A stretch of DNA of 64,000 nucleotides from Mesobacillus harenae (GTDB lineage Bacteria > Bacillota > Bacilli > Bacillales > Cytobacillaceae), in contig NZ_JABUNR010000003.1 in NCBI RefSeq assembly GCF_013343715.1, positions 124,001 to 188,000 of the forward strand, given 5' to 3'. Below, piece after piece: positions 18,683 to 27,512 of this stretch. Under the pieces are notes generated by a model. That model saw nothing but the letters and a program-made list of their open reading frames with translations, did not search any database and was not told the origin of the DNA. The position numbers and the translations under genes were made by a program. Each line of letters opens with the position of its first letter. The first letter of the stretch is position 1.

Positions 18683-18700
18683 TGAATGATGATTCATTCA
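18683..18700. promoter_or_regulatory. FadR operator
   Basis: TGAATGATGATTCATTCA fits the known B. subtilis FadR (YsiA) consensus TGAATGANTANTCATTCA closely, differing at one central position. Lying just downstream of the -10, it should let FadR block its own transcription and that of fadB-etfBA until long-chain acyl-CoA releases it. Confidence 0.92.
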
Positions 18701-18778
18701 TTTAAATTATTTTTTAGGCGGGTCTATCTTGCATTTCCGGCTTTAGCCTGTTTTTTCTTGCCTTGGGAGGAAAATGAA

Positions 18779-19369
18779 TTGAAAAAGAACAAACCTAAAT
18801 ACAGGCAAATAATTGAAGCTGCTGTCATCGTGATTGCCGAAAACGGCTATCACCAGGCTCAAGTTTCGAAAATTGCTAAACAAGCCGGTGTAGCTGACGG
18901 CACTATTTATTTATACTTTAAGAACAAAGAAGACATTCTCATTTCTCTCTTTCAAGAAAAATTGGGTATTTTAGTCGAAAATATTGAACAAAACATTGCA
19001 GGAAAAGTCAGCGCTACAGAGAAGTTATTAGTGATGGTAGAGACACATTTTAAATTGCTCTCCCAGGACCGGCATATTGCAATCGTCACCCAGCTTGAAT
19101 TGAGACAGTCCAATAAGGATCTTCGCTTAAAAATCAATGAAGTGTTAAAAGACTATTTGGTTGTTATCGAGAAAATCGTCATTGATGGAATGGAAAGCGG
19201 TGAATTCTCAAACACGCTGGATGTGCGGCTTGCCAGGCAAATGATATTTGGGACAGTTGATGAAACTGTTACCACCTGGGTGATGAACGACCATAAATAT
19301 AGCTTGATCGCACAGGCAAAACCAGTCCATGGTCTTTTAGTTCATGGCTGTGGATATCATGTAACCTGA
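18779..19369 (+). CDS. fadR: TetR-family fatty-acid degradation repressor FadR
   Basis: A 196-residue repressor of beta-oxidation genes whose ligand is long-chain acyl-CoA. The N-terminal helix-turn-helix region QIIEAAVIVIAENGYHQAQV, KIAKQAGVADGTIYLYFKNK is nearly that of B. subtilis FadR; RLARQMIFGTVDETVTTWVM is in the ligand domain. The frame opens further upstream, but TTG 18779 has gggagg 8 bases before it and restores the known N-terminus (KKNKPKYRQ). The extreme C-terminus (VHGLLVHGCGYHVT) diverges from B. subtilis. Confidence 0.94.
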   Translation: MKKNKPKYRQIIEAAVIVIAENGYHQAQVSKIAKQAGVADGTIYLYFKNKEDILISLFQEKLGILVENIEQNIAGKVSATEKLLVMVETHFKLLSQDRHIAIVTQLELRQSNKDLRLKINEVLKDYLVVIEKIVIDGMESGEFSNTLDVRLARQMIFGTVDETVTTWVMNDHKYSLIAQAKPVHGLLVHGCGYHVT

Positions 19370-19405
19370 AGTGCTGGGATTAGCTATATGAAGGAGGGAG
19401 TAACA

Positions 19406-20179
19406 ATGGAACACTTGAAGTGGTCAGCACGGGACAAGGTAGCAACAGTAACAATCACCCGTCCTCCGGCTAATGCTCTTTCCTCAGGACTTTTGAGGGA
19501 GATTTCAACAGTACTGGACGAAGTTGAGACAAATGATGAAATTCGCGTGGTACTGATTCACGGAGAAGGAAAATTCTTTTCCGCCGGGGCAGATATCAAA
19601 GAATTTACCACCATTACCACCGGTGAGGATTTCGCCAATTTGTCTTCTTTCGGACAAGATTTGTTCGAACGAATGGAGTCCTATCCAAAACCAATTATAG
19701 CGGCCATACATGGAGCTGCACTTGGTGGTGGTTTGGAGCTAGCGATGGCTTGCCACTTCAGGCTTGTGACTGAAAATGCTAAGCTGGGGCTGCCTGAATT
19801 GCAGCTAGGCTTAATTCCTGGGTTTGCAGGAACTCAGAGACTTCCACGCTATGTTGGAACTGCCAGGGCAGCTGAAATGATGCTGACCAGCGATCCGATC
19901 ACAGGTCTTGAAGCGGTTCAATTTGGTTTGGCCAATCATGCTTTTCCTGAAGAGGAGCTGCTTGAAAGCGCTTATAAAATTGCAAATAAAATTGCAGCCA
20001 AAAGCCCTATCTCTGTGAAAGCAGCAATAGAGCTCCTAAGTTATACGAAGACAGAGCAATACTACAAAGGCGTAAAAAAAGAAGCAGACCTTTTTGGCAA
20101 AGTATTTCTTAGTGAAGACGGCCAAGAGGGAATCAAGGCTTTTATAGAAAAAAGAACTCCGGATTTTAAAGGGAGATAA
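19406..20179 (+). CDS. fadB: enoyl-CoA hydratase
   Basis: A 257-residue crotonase-fold enzyme for the hydration step of beta-oxidation. The oxyanion-hole loops are FSAGADIKEF (about 59-68) and HGAALGGGLELAMACHFRL (about 103-121); LPELQLGLIPGFAGTQRLPR carries the catalytic Glu region. ATG 19406 was chosen because aaggaggg (19391-19398) sits before it; the frame extends to ATG 19388, which would place the Shine-Dalgarno inside the gene. Likely co-transcribed with fadR (36 bp gap). Confidence 0.93.
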   Translation: MEHLKWSARDKVATVTITRPPANALSSGLLREISTVLDEVETNDEIRVVLIHGEGKFFSAGADIKEFTTITTGEDFANLSSFGQDLFERMESYPKPIIAAIHGAALGGGLELAMACHFRLVTENAKLGLPELQLGLIPGFAGTQRLPRYVGTARAAEMMLTSDPITGLEAVQFGLANHAFPEEELLESAYKIANKIAAKSPISVKAAIELLSYTKTEQYYKGVKKEADLFGKVFLSEDGQEGIKAFIEKRTPDFKGR

Positions 20180-20296
20180 ATTTTTCTGCGCCGAATCATT
20201 CCAATCTTTCGTACTGATGTATTACTGTGCAGGCTGGTTCAACCAGGAGCAGGCTGCCGGCATCAGCAATTTTACTTAAAATTAGGAGGGGAAACA

Positions 20297-21070
20297 ATGA
20301 ACATCTTTGTACTTATGAAAAGAACTTTTGATACTGAAGAAAAAATCACTATTTCCAACGGGAAAATTAACGAAGACGGAGCTGAATTTATCATCAATCC
20401 ATACGACGAGTATGCAATTGAGGAAGCTATTCAGGTTCGCGATGCTAACGGCGGTGAAGTGACAGTTGTTTCAGTAGGAAATGAAGAGACTGAAAAGCAG
20501 CTTCGCACTGCACTTGCAATGGGTGCTGACAAAGCTGTCTTAATTAACACTGAAGATGATATTGAGTATGGAGATCAGTACACAACAGCAAAAATACTAG
20601 CTGAGTACCTTAAAGACAAAGAAGCAGATTTAATTCTTGGAGGCAACGTAGCGATAGACGGAGGATCAGGTCAAGTGGGTCCACGTGTAGCTGAACTGCT
20701 TGGAATTACTTATATTACTACAATCACTAAGCTTGAAATTGATGGTAACACTGCTACAGTAACCAGAGATGTTGAAGGGGATTCTGAAGTAATTGAGACA
20801 AGCCTTCCACTATTGGTAACTGCTCAGCAAGGGCTAAACGAACCGCGTTATCCGTCACTTCCTGGTATCATGAAAGCGAAGAAGAAGCCGCTTGATGAAC
20901 TAGAGCTTGACGACCTGGATCTCGAAGAAGATGATGTTGAAGCAAAAACCAAAACACTTGAAATTTACCTTCCTCCAAAGAAGGAAGCAGGCAAAGTGCT
21001 TGAAGGAGAAGTTGAAGATCAAGTTAAGGAACTAGTAAAATTGCTTCACTCTGAAGCAAAAGTAGTCTAA
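20297..21070 (+). CDS. etfB: electron transfer flavoprotein beta subunit
   Basis: A 257-residue ETF beta subunit that, with EtfA, takes electrons from acyl-CoA dehydrogenases. It starts MNIFVLMKRTFDTEE, and holds the AMP-binding region (RTALAMGADKAVLI; GGNVAIDGGSGQVGPRVAELLG) and the recognition loop EPRYPSLPGIMKAKKKPLDE. Full length; strong aggagggg before the ATG. The 117 bp before it show no obvious terminator, so it may be read from fadB. Confidence 0.96.
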   Translation: MNIFVLMKRTFDTEEKITISNGKINEDGAEFIINPYDEYAIEEAIQVRDANGGEVTVVSVGNEETEKQLRTALAMGADKAVLINTEDDIEYGDQYTTAKILAEYLKDKEADLILGGNVAIDGGSGQVGPRVAELLGITYITTITKLEIDGNTATVTRDVEGDSEVIETSLPLLVTAQQGLNEPRYPSLPGIMKAKKKPLDELELDDLDLEEDDVEAKTKTLEIYLPPKKEAGKVLEGEVEDQVKELVKLLHSEAKVV

Positions 21071-21109
21071 TTCGATTGGTCAAGAATAATAACGCAGGAG
21101 GTAATACAA

Positions 21110-22087
21110 ATGGCTAGAAAAGTATTGGTATTGGGCGAAGTACGGGACGGTTCATTGAGAAACGTATCCTTTGAAGCAGTTGCAGCAGCTAAAATCGTAT
21201 CAGAGGGCGGAGAAGTTGTTGGAGTACTTATTGGCGACTCTGTAAGCTCTTTCGCACAAGAACTGATTCAGTACGGTGCAGACCGTGTTATAACAGTTGA
21301 AGACGAAAAGTTAAAACAATATACATCAGATGGATTTGCTCAGGCGTTTCTGGCTGTTACTGACCAGGAAAGCCCTGAGGGAATTATCTTTGGACATACA
21401 GCTCTCGGCAAGGACCTTTCTCCAAGATTAGCAAGCAAGCTAAACTCCGGATTAATCTCCGATGCTACAAGTCTAGAAGAAACTGGCGGAAACCTTGTTT
21501 TCACACGTCCGATCTTTTCAGGTAAAGCGTTTGAGAAGAAAGTTGTTACAGACGGATTAATCATAGCAACTGTTCGTCCAAATAACATTACAGCACTGGA
21601 GAAGGATGAGAGCCGTTCAGGTGACGTTTCTTCCGTGTCTGTTGAAATTAAAGACCTTCGGACAATTATCAAAGAGGTTGTACGCAAAGCAAGTGAGGGT
21701 GTAGACCTTTCAGAAGCAAAAGTAATTGTAGCAGGCGGCCGTGGTGTTAAGAGTGAAGACGGCTTTAATCCATTAAAAGAGCTTGCAGATGTTCTTGGTG
21801 GAGCTGTCGGTGCATCCCGCGGAGCATGTGATGCTGACTATTGCGATTATTCACTTCAAATCGGTCAAACTGGTAAGGTTGTAACTCCTGATCTTTATAT
21901 CGCTTGCGGTATTTCAGGCGCGATTCAGCATCTTGCTGGTATGTCAAATTCAAAAGTAATCGTAGCTATTAACAAGGATCCAGAAGCTAACATCTTTAAG
22001 GTGGCTGATTATGGTATTGTGGGTGACCTATTCGAGGTTGTTCCAATGCTTACAGAAGAATTCAAAAAGCTTAAGGTCCATTCTTAA
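21110..22087 (+). CDS. etfA: electron transfer flavoprotein alpha subunit
   Basis: A 325-residue FAD-binding ETF alpha subunit. The C-terminal FAD domain carries VIVAGGRGVKSEDGF (about 205-219), GASRGACDADYC and IGQTGKVVTPDLYIACGISG with GAIQHLAGM, the ETF alpha signature. It passes electrons on towards the quinone pool. It follows etfB by 39 bp and ends at a terminator. Confidence 0.97.
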   Translation: MARKVLVLGEVRDGSLRNVSFEAVAAAKIVSEGGEVVGVLIGDSVSSFAQELIQYGADRVITVEDEKLKQYTSDGFAQAFLAVTDQESPEGIIFGHTALGKDLSPRLASKLNSGLISDATSLEETGGNLVFTRPIFSGKAFEKKVVTDGLIIATVRPNNITALEKDESRSGDVSSVSVEIKDLRTIIKEVVRKASEGVDLSEAKVIVAGGRGVKSEDGFNPLKELADVLGGAVGASRGACDADYCDYSLQIGQTGKVVTPDLYIACGISGAIQHLAGMSNSKVIVAINKDPEANIFKVADYGIVGDLFEVVPMLTEEFKKLKVHS

Positions 22088-22096
22088 GATATTTTC

Positions 22097-22129
22097 AAAA
22101 AAGGCAGAGATAAAACTCTGCCTTTTTTA
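22097..22129 (+). terminator. terminator of the fad-etf cluster
   Basis: AAGGCAGAG and CTCTGCCTT arms (22101-22109 and 22116-22124) with flanking A- and T-runs. Confidence 0.9.
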
Positions 22130-22155
22130 CTAGATAAAAAAATATACATATAGAC

Positions 22156-22172
22156 CATTGACTACTGTCTGG
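22156..22172 (+). repeat. 17-bp direct repeat, copy 1
   Basis: CATTGACTACTGTCTGG occurs here and again at 22731-22747, on either side of trxA. The second copy is the edge of a family A repeat; this one is followed by unrelated sequence. Confidence 0.8.
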
Positions 22173-22328
22173 TACGGTGATGGTAAATAGATAATTTATA
22201 CATCCTCGAAAAGGTACGAATAAATTCTTGGAATTCGGGTATATTAGCCACGAAACATATTATTAGCTTGAATGGAAAAACGGTGATATACTGGCGGTAG
22301 TATCGAGTTAATATTAGGAGGCATGAAT

Positions 22329-22643
22329 ATGGCTATTACAAATGCAACTGATCAAACATTCTCAAGTGAAACAGGTTCTGGCGTAGTTCTAGTGGACTTT
22401 TGGGCTCCATGGTGCGGACCTTGTAAGATGATCGCTCCTGTACTAGAAGAATTAGATTCTGAAATGGGCGATAAGGTTAAAATCGTTAAATTAGATGTCG
22501 ATGAAAACCAAGAAACAGCCGGAAAATTTGGAGTTATGAGTATCCCTACTTTGCTTGTTCTGAAAGATGGAGAAGTAGTTGATAAAGTAGTTGGCTTCCA
22601 ACCTAAAGAAGCACTTGCTGGTGTTATTGAAAAGCACGTCTAA
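22329..22643 (+). CDS. trxA: thioredoxin
   Basis: A 104-residue thioredoxin, the general cytosolic disulfide reductant. The active site WCGPC gives Cys29 and Cys32; Asp23 and the cis-proline of [12 protein letters not shown] are present. ATG 22329 gives the exact family length and 7 bases from ggagg; ATG 22323 would be one base away. An extended -10 (TGATATACT, about 22289-22297) precedes it. The GGGTAT at 22237-22242 looks like a SigB -10, but no matching GTTT -35 was found. Confidence 0.97.
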   Translation: MAITNATDQTFSSETGSGVVLVDFWAPWCGPCKMIAPVLEELDSEMGDKVKIVKLDVDENQETAGKFGVMSIPTLLVLKDGEVVDKVVGFQPKEALAGVIEKHV

Positions 22644-22659
22644 AAATAGTTTTCCAGCT

Positions 22660-22698
22660 AAATCCCCCGCCTCCATTCTTGGAGACGGGGGATTTTTT
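22660..22698 (+). terminator. terminator of trxA
   Basis: AATCCCCCGCCTCC (22661-22674) pairs with GGAGACGGGGGATT (22681-22694), then TTTT; very stable. Confidence 0.92.
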
Positions 22699-22730
22699 CT
22701 TCCAAAGTAAGGGAAGTATATAATTTTGGA

Positions 22731-22900
22731 CATTGACTACTGTCTGGGCTCCAGCGCCTAGCCCCTCGAGTCGCTTCGGTCCGGCTGATGAAGTCAAAGA
22801 ACGACTTCACCTTCCGGCCCTCCAGCGCAGTCGGAGCTAAACAGTCGGCTTCACATTAAGGTTTGTCGGGGCTGTTCAAGGCGCTTGCGCTTTTCTTATT
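22731..22900 (-). repeat. dispersed repeat family A, about 160-bp copy
   Basis: Starts with the second CATTGACTACTGTCTGG, then ccagcgcctagcccctcgag, and ends gtcggggctgttcaaggcg followed by cttgcgcttttctt. The ends AGCGCC...CCCC and GGGGC...GGCGCT pair, so the element can fold into a long hairpin. It is in the opposite orientation to the copies at 59351 and has a different middle, itself with an inverted repeat (gaagtc/gacttc). It fills most of the gap between trxA and uvrC. Confidence 0.75.
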
Positions 22901-23017
22901 ATCCTTTTATTGGAAACGCCATATAAGTGCATCATCAATTGCATCCGTAAATATGTACATATATTATATAGAGGATAGATTACCTATTAAGGACAGTACC
23001 TATAGGGGGTGAACTCT

Positions 23018-24790
23018 TTGAATGACACGATTAAAAATAAATTAACGCTGCTTCCGGCACAGCCTGGCTGTTATTTAATGAAAGACAGGCAGGGGACAAT
23101 CATTTATGTAGGGAAAGCGAAAGTTTTAAAAAACAGGGTTCGCTCCTATTTTACCGGAAGCCATGATGGCAAGACCCTCAGATTGGTTAATGAAATAGTT
23201 GATTTTGAATATATTGTAACTTCTTCTGATATGGAAGCACTTATATTGGAAATGAACTTAATAAAAAAATATGACCCTAAATATAATGTAATGCTAAAGG
23301 ATGACAAAAGTTATCCCTTCATTAAGCTGACAGCTGAACGCCATCCTCGATTAATTATTACACGAAGGGTTAAAAAGGACAGCGGTAAGTACTTCGGCCC
23401 TTACCCCAATGTTCAGGCAGCGAATGAGACGAAAAAACTGCTTGACCGAATATATCCATTAAGAAAATGTCAGACACTCCCAGATCGCGTTTGTTTATAT
23501 TATCATATGGGACAATGTCTAGCTCCTTGCATTAAAGATGTAGATCAGGCAGAATACCGAAAGATAACTGAGGAAATTAGCCGATTTTTAAATGGAGGCT
23601 ATAAAGAGATAAAAAAAGAACTCGCAGCCAAAATGCAAGAAGCGTCCGAGGAAATGGATTTTGAAAGAGCAATGGAGTTTCGGGACAGAATTGTTCATAT
23701 AGAAGCAACAATGGAAAAACAAAAAATGTCGACAACTGATTTTACTGATCGGGATGTATTTGGCTTTGCGGTCGATAAAGGCTGGATGTGTGTTCAGGTG
23801 TTTTTTGTCAGGCAAGGAAAATTAATTGAACGTGAGGCATCAACCTTTCCAATATACGGAGAACCTGAAGAGGAAATATTAACATTCCTGGGTCAGTTTT
23901 ATTCGCTGCCAAACCACTTTAAGCCCAAAGAAGTACTTGTTCCCGATTCAGTGGATGCTTTCATGGCTGAGGAGCTATTGGAGACGAAAGTGCTGAAGCC
24001 ACAGCGCGGCCAAAAGAAAGATTTAGTTAAGCTTGCATCGAAAAATGCCAGTATCGCACTCACAGAAAAGTTCTCGTTAATTGAGCGTGATGAAGAGAGA
24101 ACAGTAAAAGCAGTTGAGAATTTGGGAAACCATTTAGGAATTTATACACCCCATCGAATTGAGGCATTTGATAATTCAAATATTCAAGGCACAGATCCAG
24201 TTTCAGCCATGATTGTCTTTATTGATGGGAAACCAGAAAAAAGAGAATATCGTAAATATAAGATCAAATCAGTTATAGGCCCTGATGATTATGAATCTAT
24301 GCGTGAAGTTGTAAGACGAAGATATTCGAGAGTACTGAAAGAAAACCTTCCAGTTCCCGATCTCATCATTATAGATGGGGGAAAAGGACATGTTGAAACG
24401 GTAAGGGATGTGCTGGAAAACGAGCTTGGACTGGATATACCTATTTCCGGTCTGGTAAAAGATGAAAAGCACAGAACCTCACAGCTGTTGTATGGAGAAC
24501 CGCTATCTATTATCGCTTTACCGCGGAATAGCCAGGAATTCTACCTCCTGCAGCGTATACAAGATGAAGTACACCGGTTCGCCATTACCTTCCATCGGCA
24601 GCTGCGCGGGAAAAATGCGTTTCAATCAAAGTTAGATGAAGTTGATGGAATTGGGGAGAAACGCAGAAAAATGCTATTAAAGCATTTCGGCTCAGTAAAA
24701 AAAATTAGAGAAGCCAGTATTGAAGAACTAAAGGAAGCTGGATTGCCAGCGAATATAGCCAGTCTGCTGGCGGAAAAACTAAATGAATAG
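23018..24790 (+). CDS. uvrC: excinuclease ABC subunit C
   Basis: A 590-residue nuclease that makes both incisions in nucleotide excision repair. The N-terminal GIY-YIG domain shows [21 protein letters not shown] (about 14-35); a cysteine group lies at LRKCQTL, DRVCLYY and GQCLAPC; the UVR motif ([20 protein letters not shown]) near 205 contacts UvrB; the RNase H-like domain ([19 protein letters not shown]) and C-terminal HhH ([20 protein letters not shown]) follow. TTG 23018 was chosen because the aggggg at 23004-23009 would overlap the alternative GTG at 23009. Confidence 0.95.
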   Translation: MNDTIKNKLTLLPAQPGCYLMKDRQGTIIYVGKAKVLKNRVRSYFTGSHDGKTLRLVNEIVDFEYIVTSSDMEALILEMNLIKKYDPKYNVMLKDDKSYPFIKLTAERHPRLIITRRVKKDSGKYFGPYPNVQAANETKKLLDRIYPLRKCQTLPDRVCLYYHMGQCLAPCIKDVDQAEYRKITEEISRFLNGGYKEIKKELAAKMQEASEEMDFERAMEFRDRIVHIEATMEKQKMSTTDFTDRDVFGFAVDKGWMCVQVFFVRQGKLIEREASTFPIYGEPEEEILTFLGQFYSLPNHFKPKEVLVPDSVDAFMAEELLETKVLKPQRGQKKDLVKLASKNASIALTEKFSLIERDEERTVKAVENLGNHLGIYTPHRIEAFDNSNIQGTDPVSAMIVFIDGKPEKREYRKYKIKSVIGPDDYESMREVVRRRYSRVLKENLPVPDLIIIDGGKGHVETVRDVLENELGLDIPISGLVKDEKHRTSQLLYGEPLSIIALPRNSQEFYLLQRIQDEVHRFAITFHRQLRGKNAFQSKLDEVDGIGEKRRKMLLKHFGSVKKIREASIEELKEAGLPANIASLLAEKLNE

Positions 24791-24791
24791 T

Positions 24792-24821
24792 TTGCCAGTA
24801 AGCTAAGAGCTATGATATAAT
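24792..24821 (+). promoter_or_regulatory. SigA promoter of the lysC leader
   Basis: TTGCCA (24792-24797), 18-bp spacer, TATAAT (24816-24821), starting one base after the uvrC stop. Confidence 0.8.
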
Positions 24822-24844
24822 ATAGAAAATTTCATACTATCACT

Positions 24845-25096
24845 TTAGAGCGTTAAAGTGAAGATAGAGGTGCGGGATTCATAAGTAAAAACCTGGAGAA
24901 GAATGAGCTTCCATGAAGGGTTTTGAAAGGGAAGATCCGCCGAAGCAAAGAGTTATCTCATGATTTCTTTGCTGGTCCTGCGTTGAATAAATGTAGGATT
25001 GTCAAGACAATGCCGTCTTGGAGAGCTATCTCACTGTGCATGCGTACATTGATATATACGTAACACAGCAATGAGAGAATCTCTCATTGCTTTTTT
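24845..25096 (+). ncRNA. lysine riboswitch (L-box) with terminator
   Basis: The conserved L-box core is visible: agatagaggtgcgggattc (24862-24880), agtaaaaa, gggaagatccgccgaag, ctggtcctgcgttg, and the closing ctatct (25026-25031) that pairs with agatag to form P1. Downstream GCAATGAGAG (25068-25077) and CTCTCATTGC (25081-25090) with TTTTTT form the intrinsic terminator. Lysine binding should favour termination and shut off lysC. Confidence 0.94.
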
Positions 25097-25175
25097 GTGT
25101 TTTCAAGACTACCTGAACACTTACATATCAATGTAGGCAATAAAGATCATAGTGTGACCGGAAAGAGGGGAAATG

Positions 25176-26405
25176 ATGGGTTTAATTGTACAAAAGTTTG
25201 GGGGTACCTCTGTAGGGGGAGCTGAAAAGATAGTAAATGTTGCAGAGCGGGCCATTGAAGAGAAAAACCAGGGAAATGACATTGTCATTGTAGTATCGGC
25301 AATGGGAAAAACAACAGATCAGCTTGTCAGTCTCGCTGCTGATATTACTTCTAATCCATCAAAACGGGAAATGGATATGCTGCTTACGACAGGAGAACAG
25401 GTTACGATTGCCCTGCTAACAATGGCTCTGCAGCAAAAAGGCTATGATGCAGTTTCTTTTACAGGCTGGCAGGCAGGCATACAGACCGAGCCGATCCACA
25501 GTAATGCAAGAATCAAGAATATATCCACAGAAAAAATAAAGAAGAATTTAGCTGATGGAAAAATCGTTGTAGTCGCTGGCTTCCAGGGCACTTCTGAGTC
25601 TGGTGAGATCACGACGTTAGGAAGAGGCGGCTCAGACACCACTGCTGTTGCCCTGGCAGCTGCCTTACAAGCTGACAAATGTGACATTTATACGGATGTA
25701 ACAGGAGTTTTTACAACGGATCCACGCTATGTAAAAAAAGCTAGGAAACTTTTAAATGTTTCCTATGATGAAATGCTTGAGCTTGCCAATCTTGGCGCGG
25801 GGGTCCTGCATCCGAGAGCAGTTGAATTTGCCAAAAACTATCAGATGCCTCTTGAAGTTCGTTCTAGTACGGAAAGAGAAAGGGGTACGATCATCGAGGA
25901 GGAAATTAGCATGGAAGAAAACTTAATTGTACGCGGGGTGGCATTTGAAGATCAAATTACACGGGTTACCGTCGTTGGACTTCCAGGGTCATTAACTAGC
26001 CTGTCAACTATTTTTACAACACTGGCTCAAAATAGTATAAATGTAGATATTATTATTCAAAGTACAACCCAGGCGGAAAAAGCCAACATCTCTTTCTCCA
26101 TTAAAAGTGAAGATCTCAAAGAGACACTCAACGTGTTGGAGGCTCATAAGCAGGATTTACAATACGATCGCATTGAATCAGAATCAGGTCTTGCCAAGGT
26201 GAGCATTGTTGGATCTGGAATGATATCAAACCCCGGTGTTGCTGCATCTATGTTTAAAGTTCTAGCTGATAATAAGGTAGAAGTTAAAATGGTCAGTACA
26301 TCCGAAATAAAGGTATCGACTGTAATTGAAGACAGCCGTATGGTTGAAGCGGTTGAGGCTATCCATACTGCCTTTGATTTGGCTGGTACACCAGTAACTG
26401 CATAA
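25176..26405 (+). CDS. lysC: lysine-sensitive aspartokinase II
   Basis: A 409-residue aspartate kinase, first step of the lysine, threonine, methionine and diaminopimelate pathway. MGLIVQKFGGTSVGG begins the kinase domain; TTLGRGGSDTTAVALAAAL and GVFTTDPR are substrate and ATP loops. Two ACT domains (about 245-405, ITRVTVVGLPGS, LAKVSIVGSGM) carry feedback inhibition. ATG 25176 lies 5 bases after gaggggg and matches the family; ATG 25173 is too close. A lysine riboswitch precedes it, and a second start inside makes a shorter product (next entry). Confidence 0.96.
   Translation: MGLIVQKFGGTSVGGAEKIVNVAERAIEEKNQGNDIVIVVSAMGKTTDQLVSLAADITSNPSKREMDMLLTTGEQVTIALLTMALQQKGYDAVSFTGWQAGIQTEPIHSNARIKNISTEKIKKNLADGKIVVVAGFQGTSESGEITTLGRGGSDTTAVALAAALQADKCDIYTDVTGVFTTDPRYVKKARKLLNVSYDEMLELANLGAGVLHPRAVEFAKNYQMPLEVRSSTERERGTIIEEEISMEENLIVRGVAFEDQITRVTVVGLPGSLTSLSTIFTTLAQNSINVDIIIQSTTQAEKANISFSIKSEDLKETLNVLEAHKQDLQYDRIESESGLAKVSIVGSGMISNPGVAASMFKVLADNKVEVKMVSTSEIKVSTVIEDSRMVEAVEAIHTAFDLAGTPVTA
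25911..26405 (+). CDS. lysC: aspartokinase II beta subunit, in-frame internal translation start
   Basis: An ATG at 25911, in frame with lysC, is preceded by gaggagg (25896-25902) at 8 bases, a near-perfect Shine-Dalgarno within a coding region. It would give a 164-residue protein made of the ACT regulatory domains (MEENLIVRGVAFEDQITRV onward). In B. subtilis aspartokinase II is an alpha2beta2 enzyme whose beta subunit arises from exactly this kind of internal start, at the homologous methionine. Confidence 0.8.
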   Translation: MEENLIVRGVAFEDQITRVTVVGLPGSLTSLSTIFTTLAQNSINVDIIIQSTTQAEKANISFSIKSEDLKETLNVLEAHKQDLQYDRIESESGLAKVSIVGSGMISNPGVAASMFKVLADNKVEVKMVSTSEIKVSTVIEDSRMVEAVEAIHTAFDLAGTPVTA

Positions 26406-26413
26406 TATGATAC

Positions 26414-26450
26414 AAAAGCATTCAAAGGGGAATCCCTTTGAATGCTTTAA
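26414..26450 (+). terminator. terminator of lysC
   Basis: 15-bp arms AAAGCATTCAAAGGG and CCCTTTGAATGCTTT around GAAT, weakly T-rich afterwards. Its A/T ends may also serve the converging yslB. Confidence 0.8.
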
Positions 26451-26501
26451 GTTTAATTTTAAAAAATCATTAGACTAATCTGCAAAGGCTTAGCCCGAAC
26501 A

Positions 26502-26939
26502 TTATTTATCCCATTTAACAGTAATTAATACCTTGCCGGATTTTTTGGCTGGCTGCTCGAAAGCTTCGGCTGCCAGCTGCTTCTGTAGAACGAGCTGTTC
26601 AGCGAGGAAGCCTGCTTCTAATGTGAAGCTGGTTTCTTTGTTATTTTTTAACCGCTCTGTTATTAAACTGCTCGTTAACTCAAACACGATTTCTTTTCGA
26701 GTTTCTTCTTTCAAGGATAATGTTCCCCAATTGGCGTCAACGAAGAAACGACTTAGATCGTCAATGCTGGTCAATGGATATTTCCTGGCAAGACGCTTTC
26801 CAGCCCAGTACAGGATTTCTTTTGTGTCTTTGCCAAGCAGGTCTGGCAGCAGCACCTCCCTGATCAACTCATAACCAAAAGCAGCGATTTCAGCAGGTTC
26901 GTTAGTAGGCGTTTTATCAGAAGTTGTTAGTTTGCTCAA
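26502..26939 (-). CDS. yslB: DUF2507 protein YslB
   Basis: A 145-residue soluble protein of the DUF2507 family. FGYELIREVLLPDLLGKDTKEILYWAGKRLARK and FTLEAGFLAEQL are the parts that identify it; the fold resembles V4R-type small-molecule domains. Function unknown. TTG start at 26937-26939 behind gagggg on the minus strand. It lies between lysC and sdhC, as in B. subtilis, and reads against lysC. Confidence 0.85.
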   Translation of the reverse strand: MSKLTTSDKTPTNEPAEIAAFGYELIREVLLPDLLGKDTKEILYWAGKRLARKYPLTSIDDLSRFFVDANWGTLSLKEETRKEIVFELTSSLITERLKNNKETSFTLEAGFLAEQLVLQKQLAAEAFEQPAKKSGKVLITVKWDK

Positions 26940-26952
26940 AGTGCTTCCCCTC

Positions 26953-27352
26953 TTTCTATGAGTCTATTATATACAAATTAATGGTTAATTTGCAGGGGGC
27001 TCGAGGCGAAATTTTACCTTGTTACCCCATAGTTGCCTTAAAACATAATGATTATGTTGGTGAATTATGGAGAGCAGGATATAAAATCCATTTGTCAGAT
27101 AACAGATTGTGTAATCAGTTTTTAACAGCCATCACAATGGTTACATGAAAATTACCTTTATATTTATTACCCTTATTCTGAGAGATTAAATTTGAAATTG
27201 AACAAACTTATAAAATTATTCAAAAATCTTTTCGAATTGCTATGTCAATATATTCTTTCTCAGCCGTTTTTTATTAGGGAAATCGGGTGCGTTCATAATG
27301 TATTTTCATTAAAAATTTTATTTATATAAGTCATTTTTATGTATACGTTTTC
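26953..27352. other. non-coding region between yslB and sdhC
   Basis: AT-rich, without a frame that has a Shine-Dalgarno and coding character. On the minus strand tataat (about 26967-26972) with TGCAAA 17 bases away may be the yslB promoter, though the -35 is poor. I see nothing else up to the sdh promoter. Confidence 0.5.
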
Positions 27353-27381
27353 TTGACGCTCCTAGATGATGAGAGTAAAAT
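27353..27381 (+). promoter_or_regulatory. SigA promoter of sdhCAB
   Basis: TTGACG (27353-27358), 17-bp spacer, TAAAAT (27376-27381). A 130-base leader follows before sdhC; in B. subtilis the sdh leader is a target of the FsrA small RNA, but pairing was not assessed here. Confidence 0.75.
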
Positions 27382-27512
27382 GGACATGTCACATAATTGT
27401 AAGAAATACAAAAAAATTTTCAGGAGATGGCAGATTCGCCTAAACAGGTATCAAATTTATGACTTGCAAAGGCAGACTGAACCATCATTTTTAAAATCAG
27501 GGGGGTATCAAG

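Noticed and set aside
22237..22242. SigB promoter for trxA
   Set aside because: The GGGTAT -10 is suggestive, but no GTTT-type -35 lies 12-15 bases upstream.
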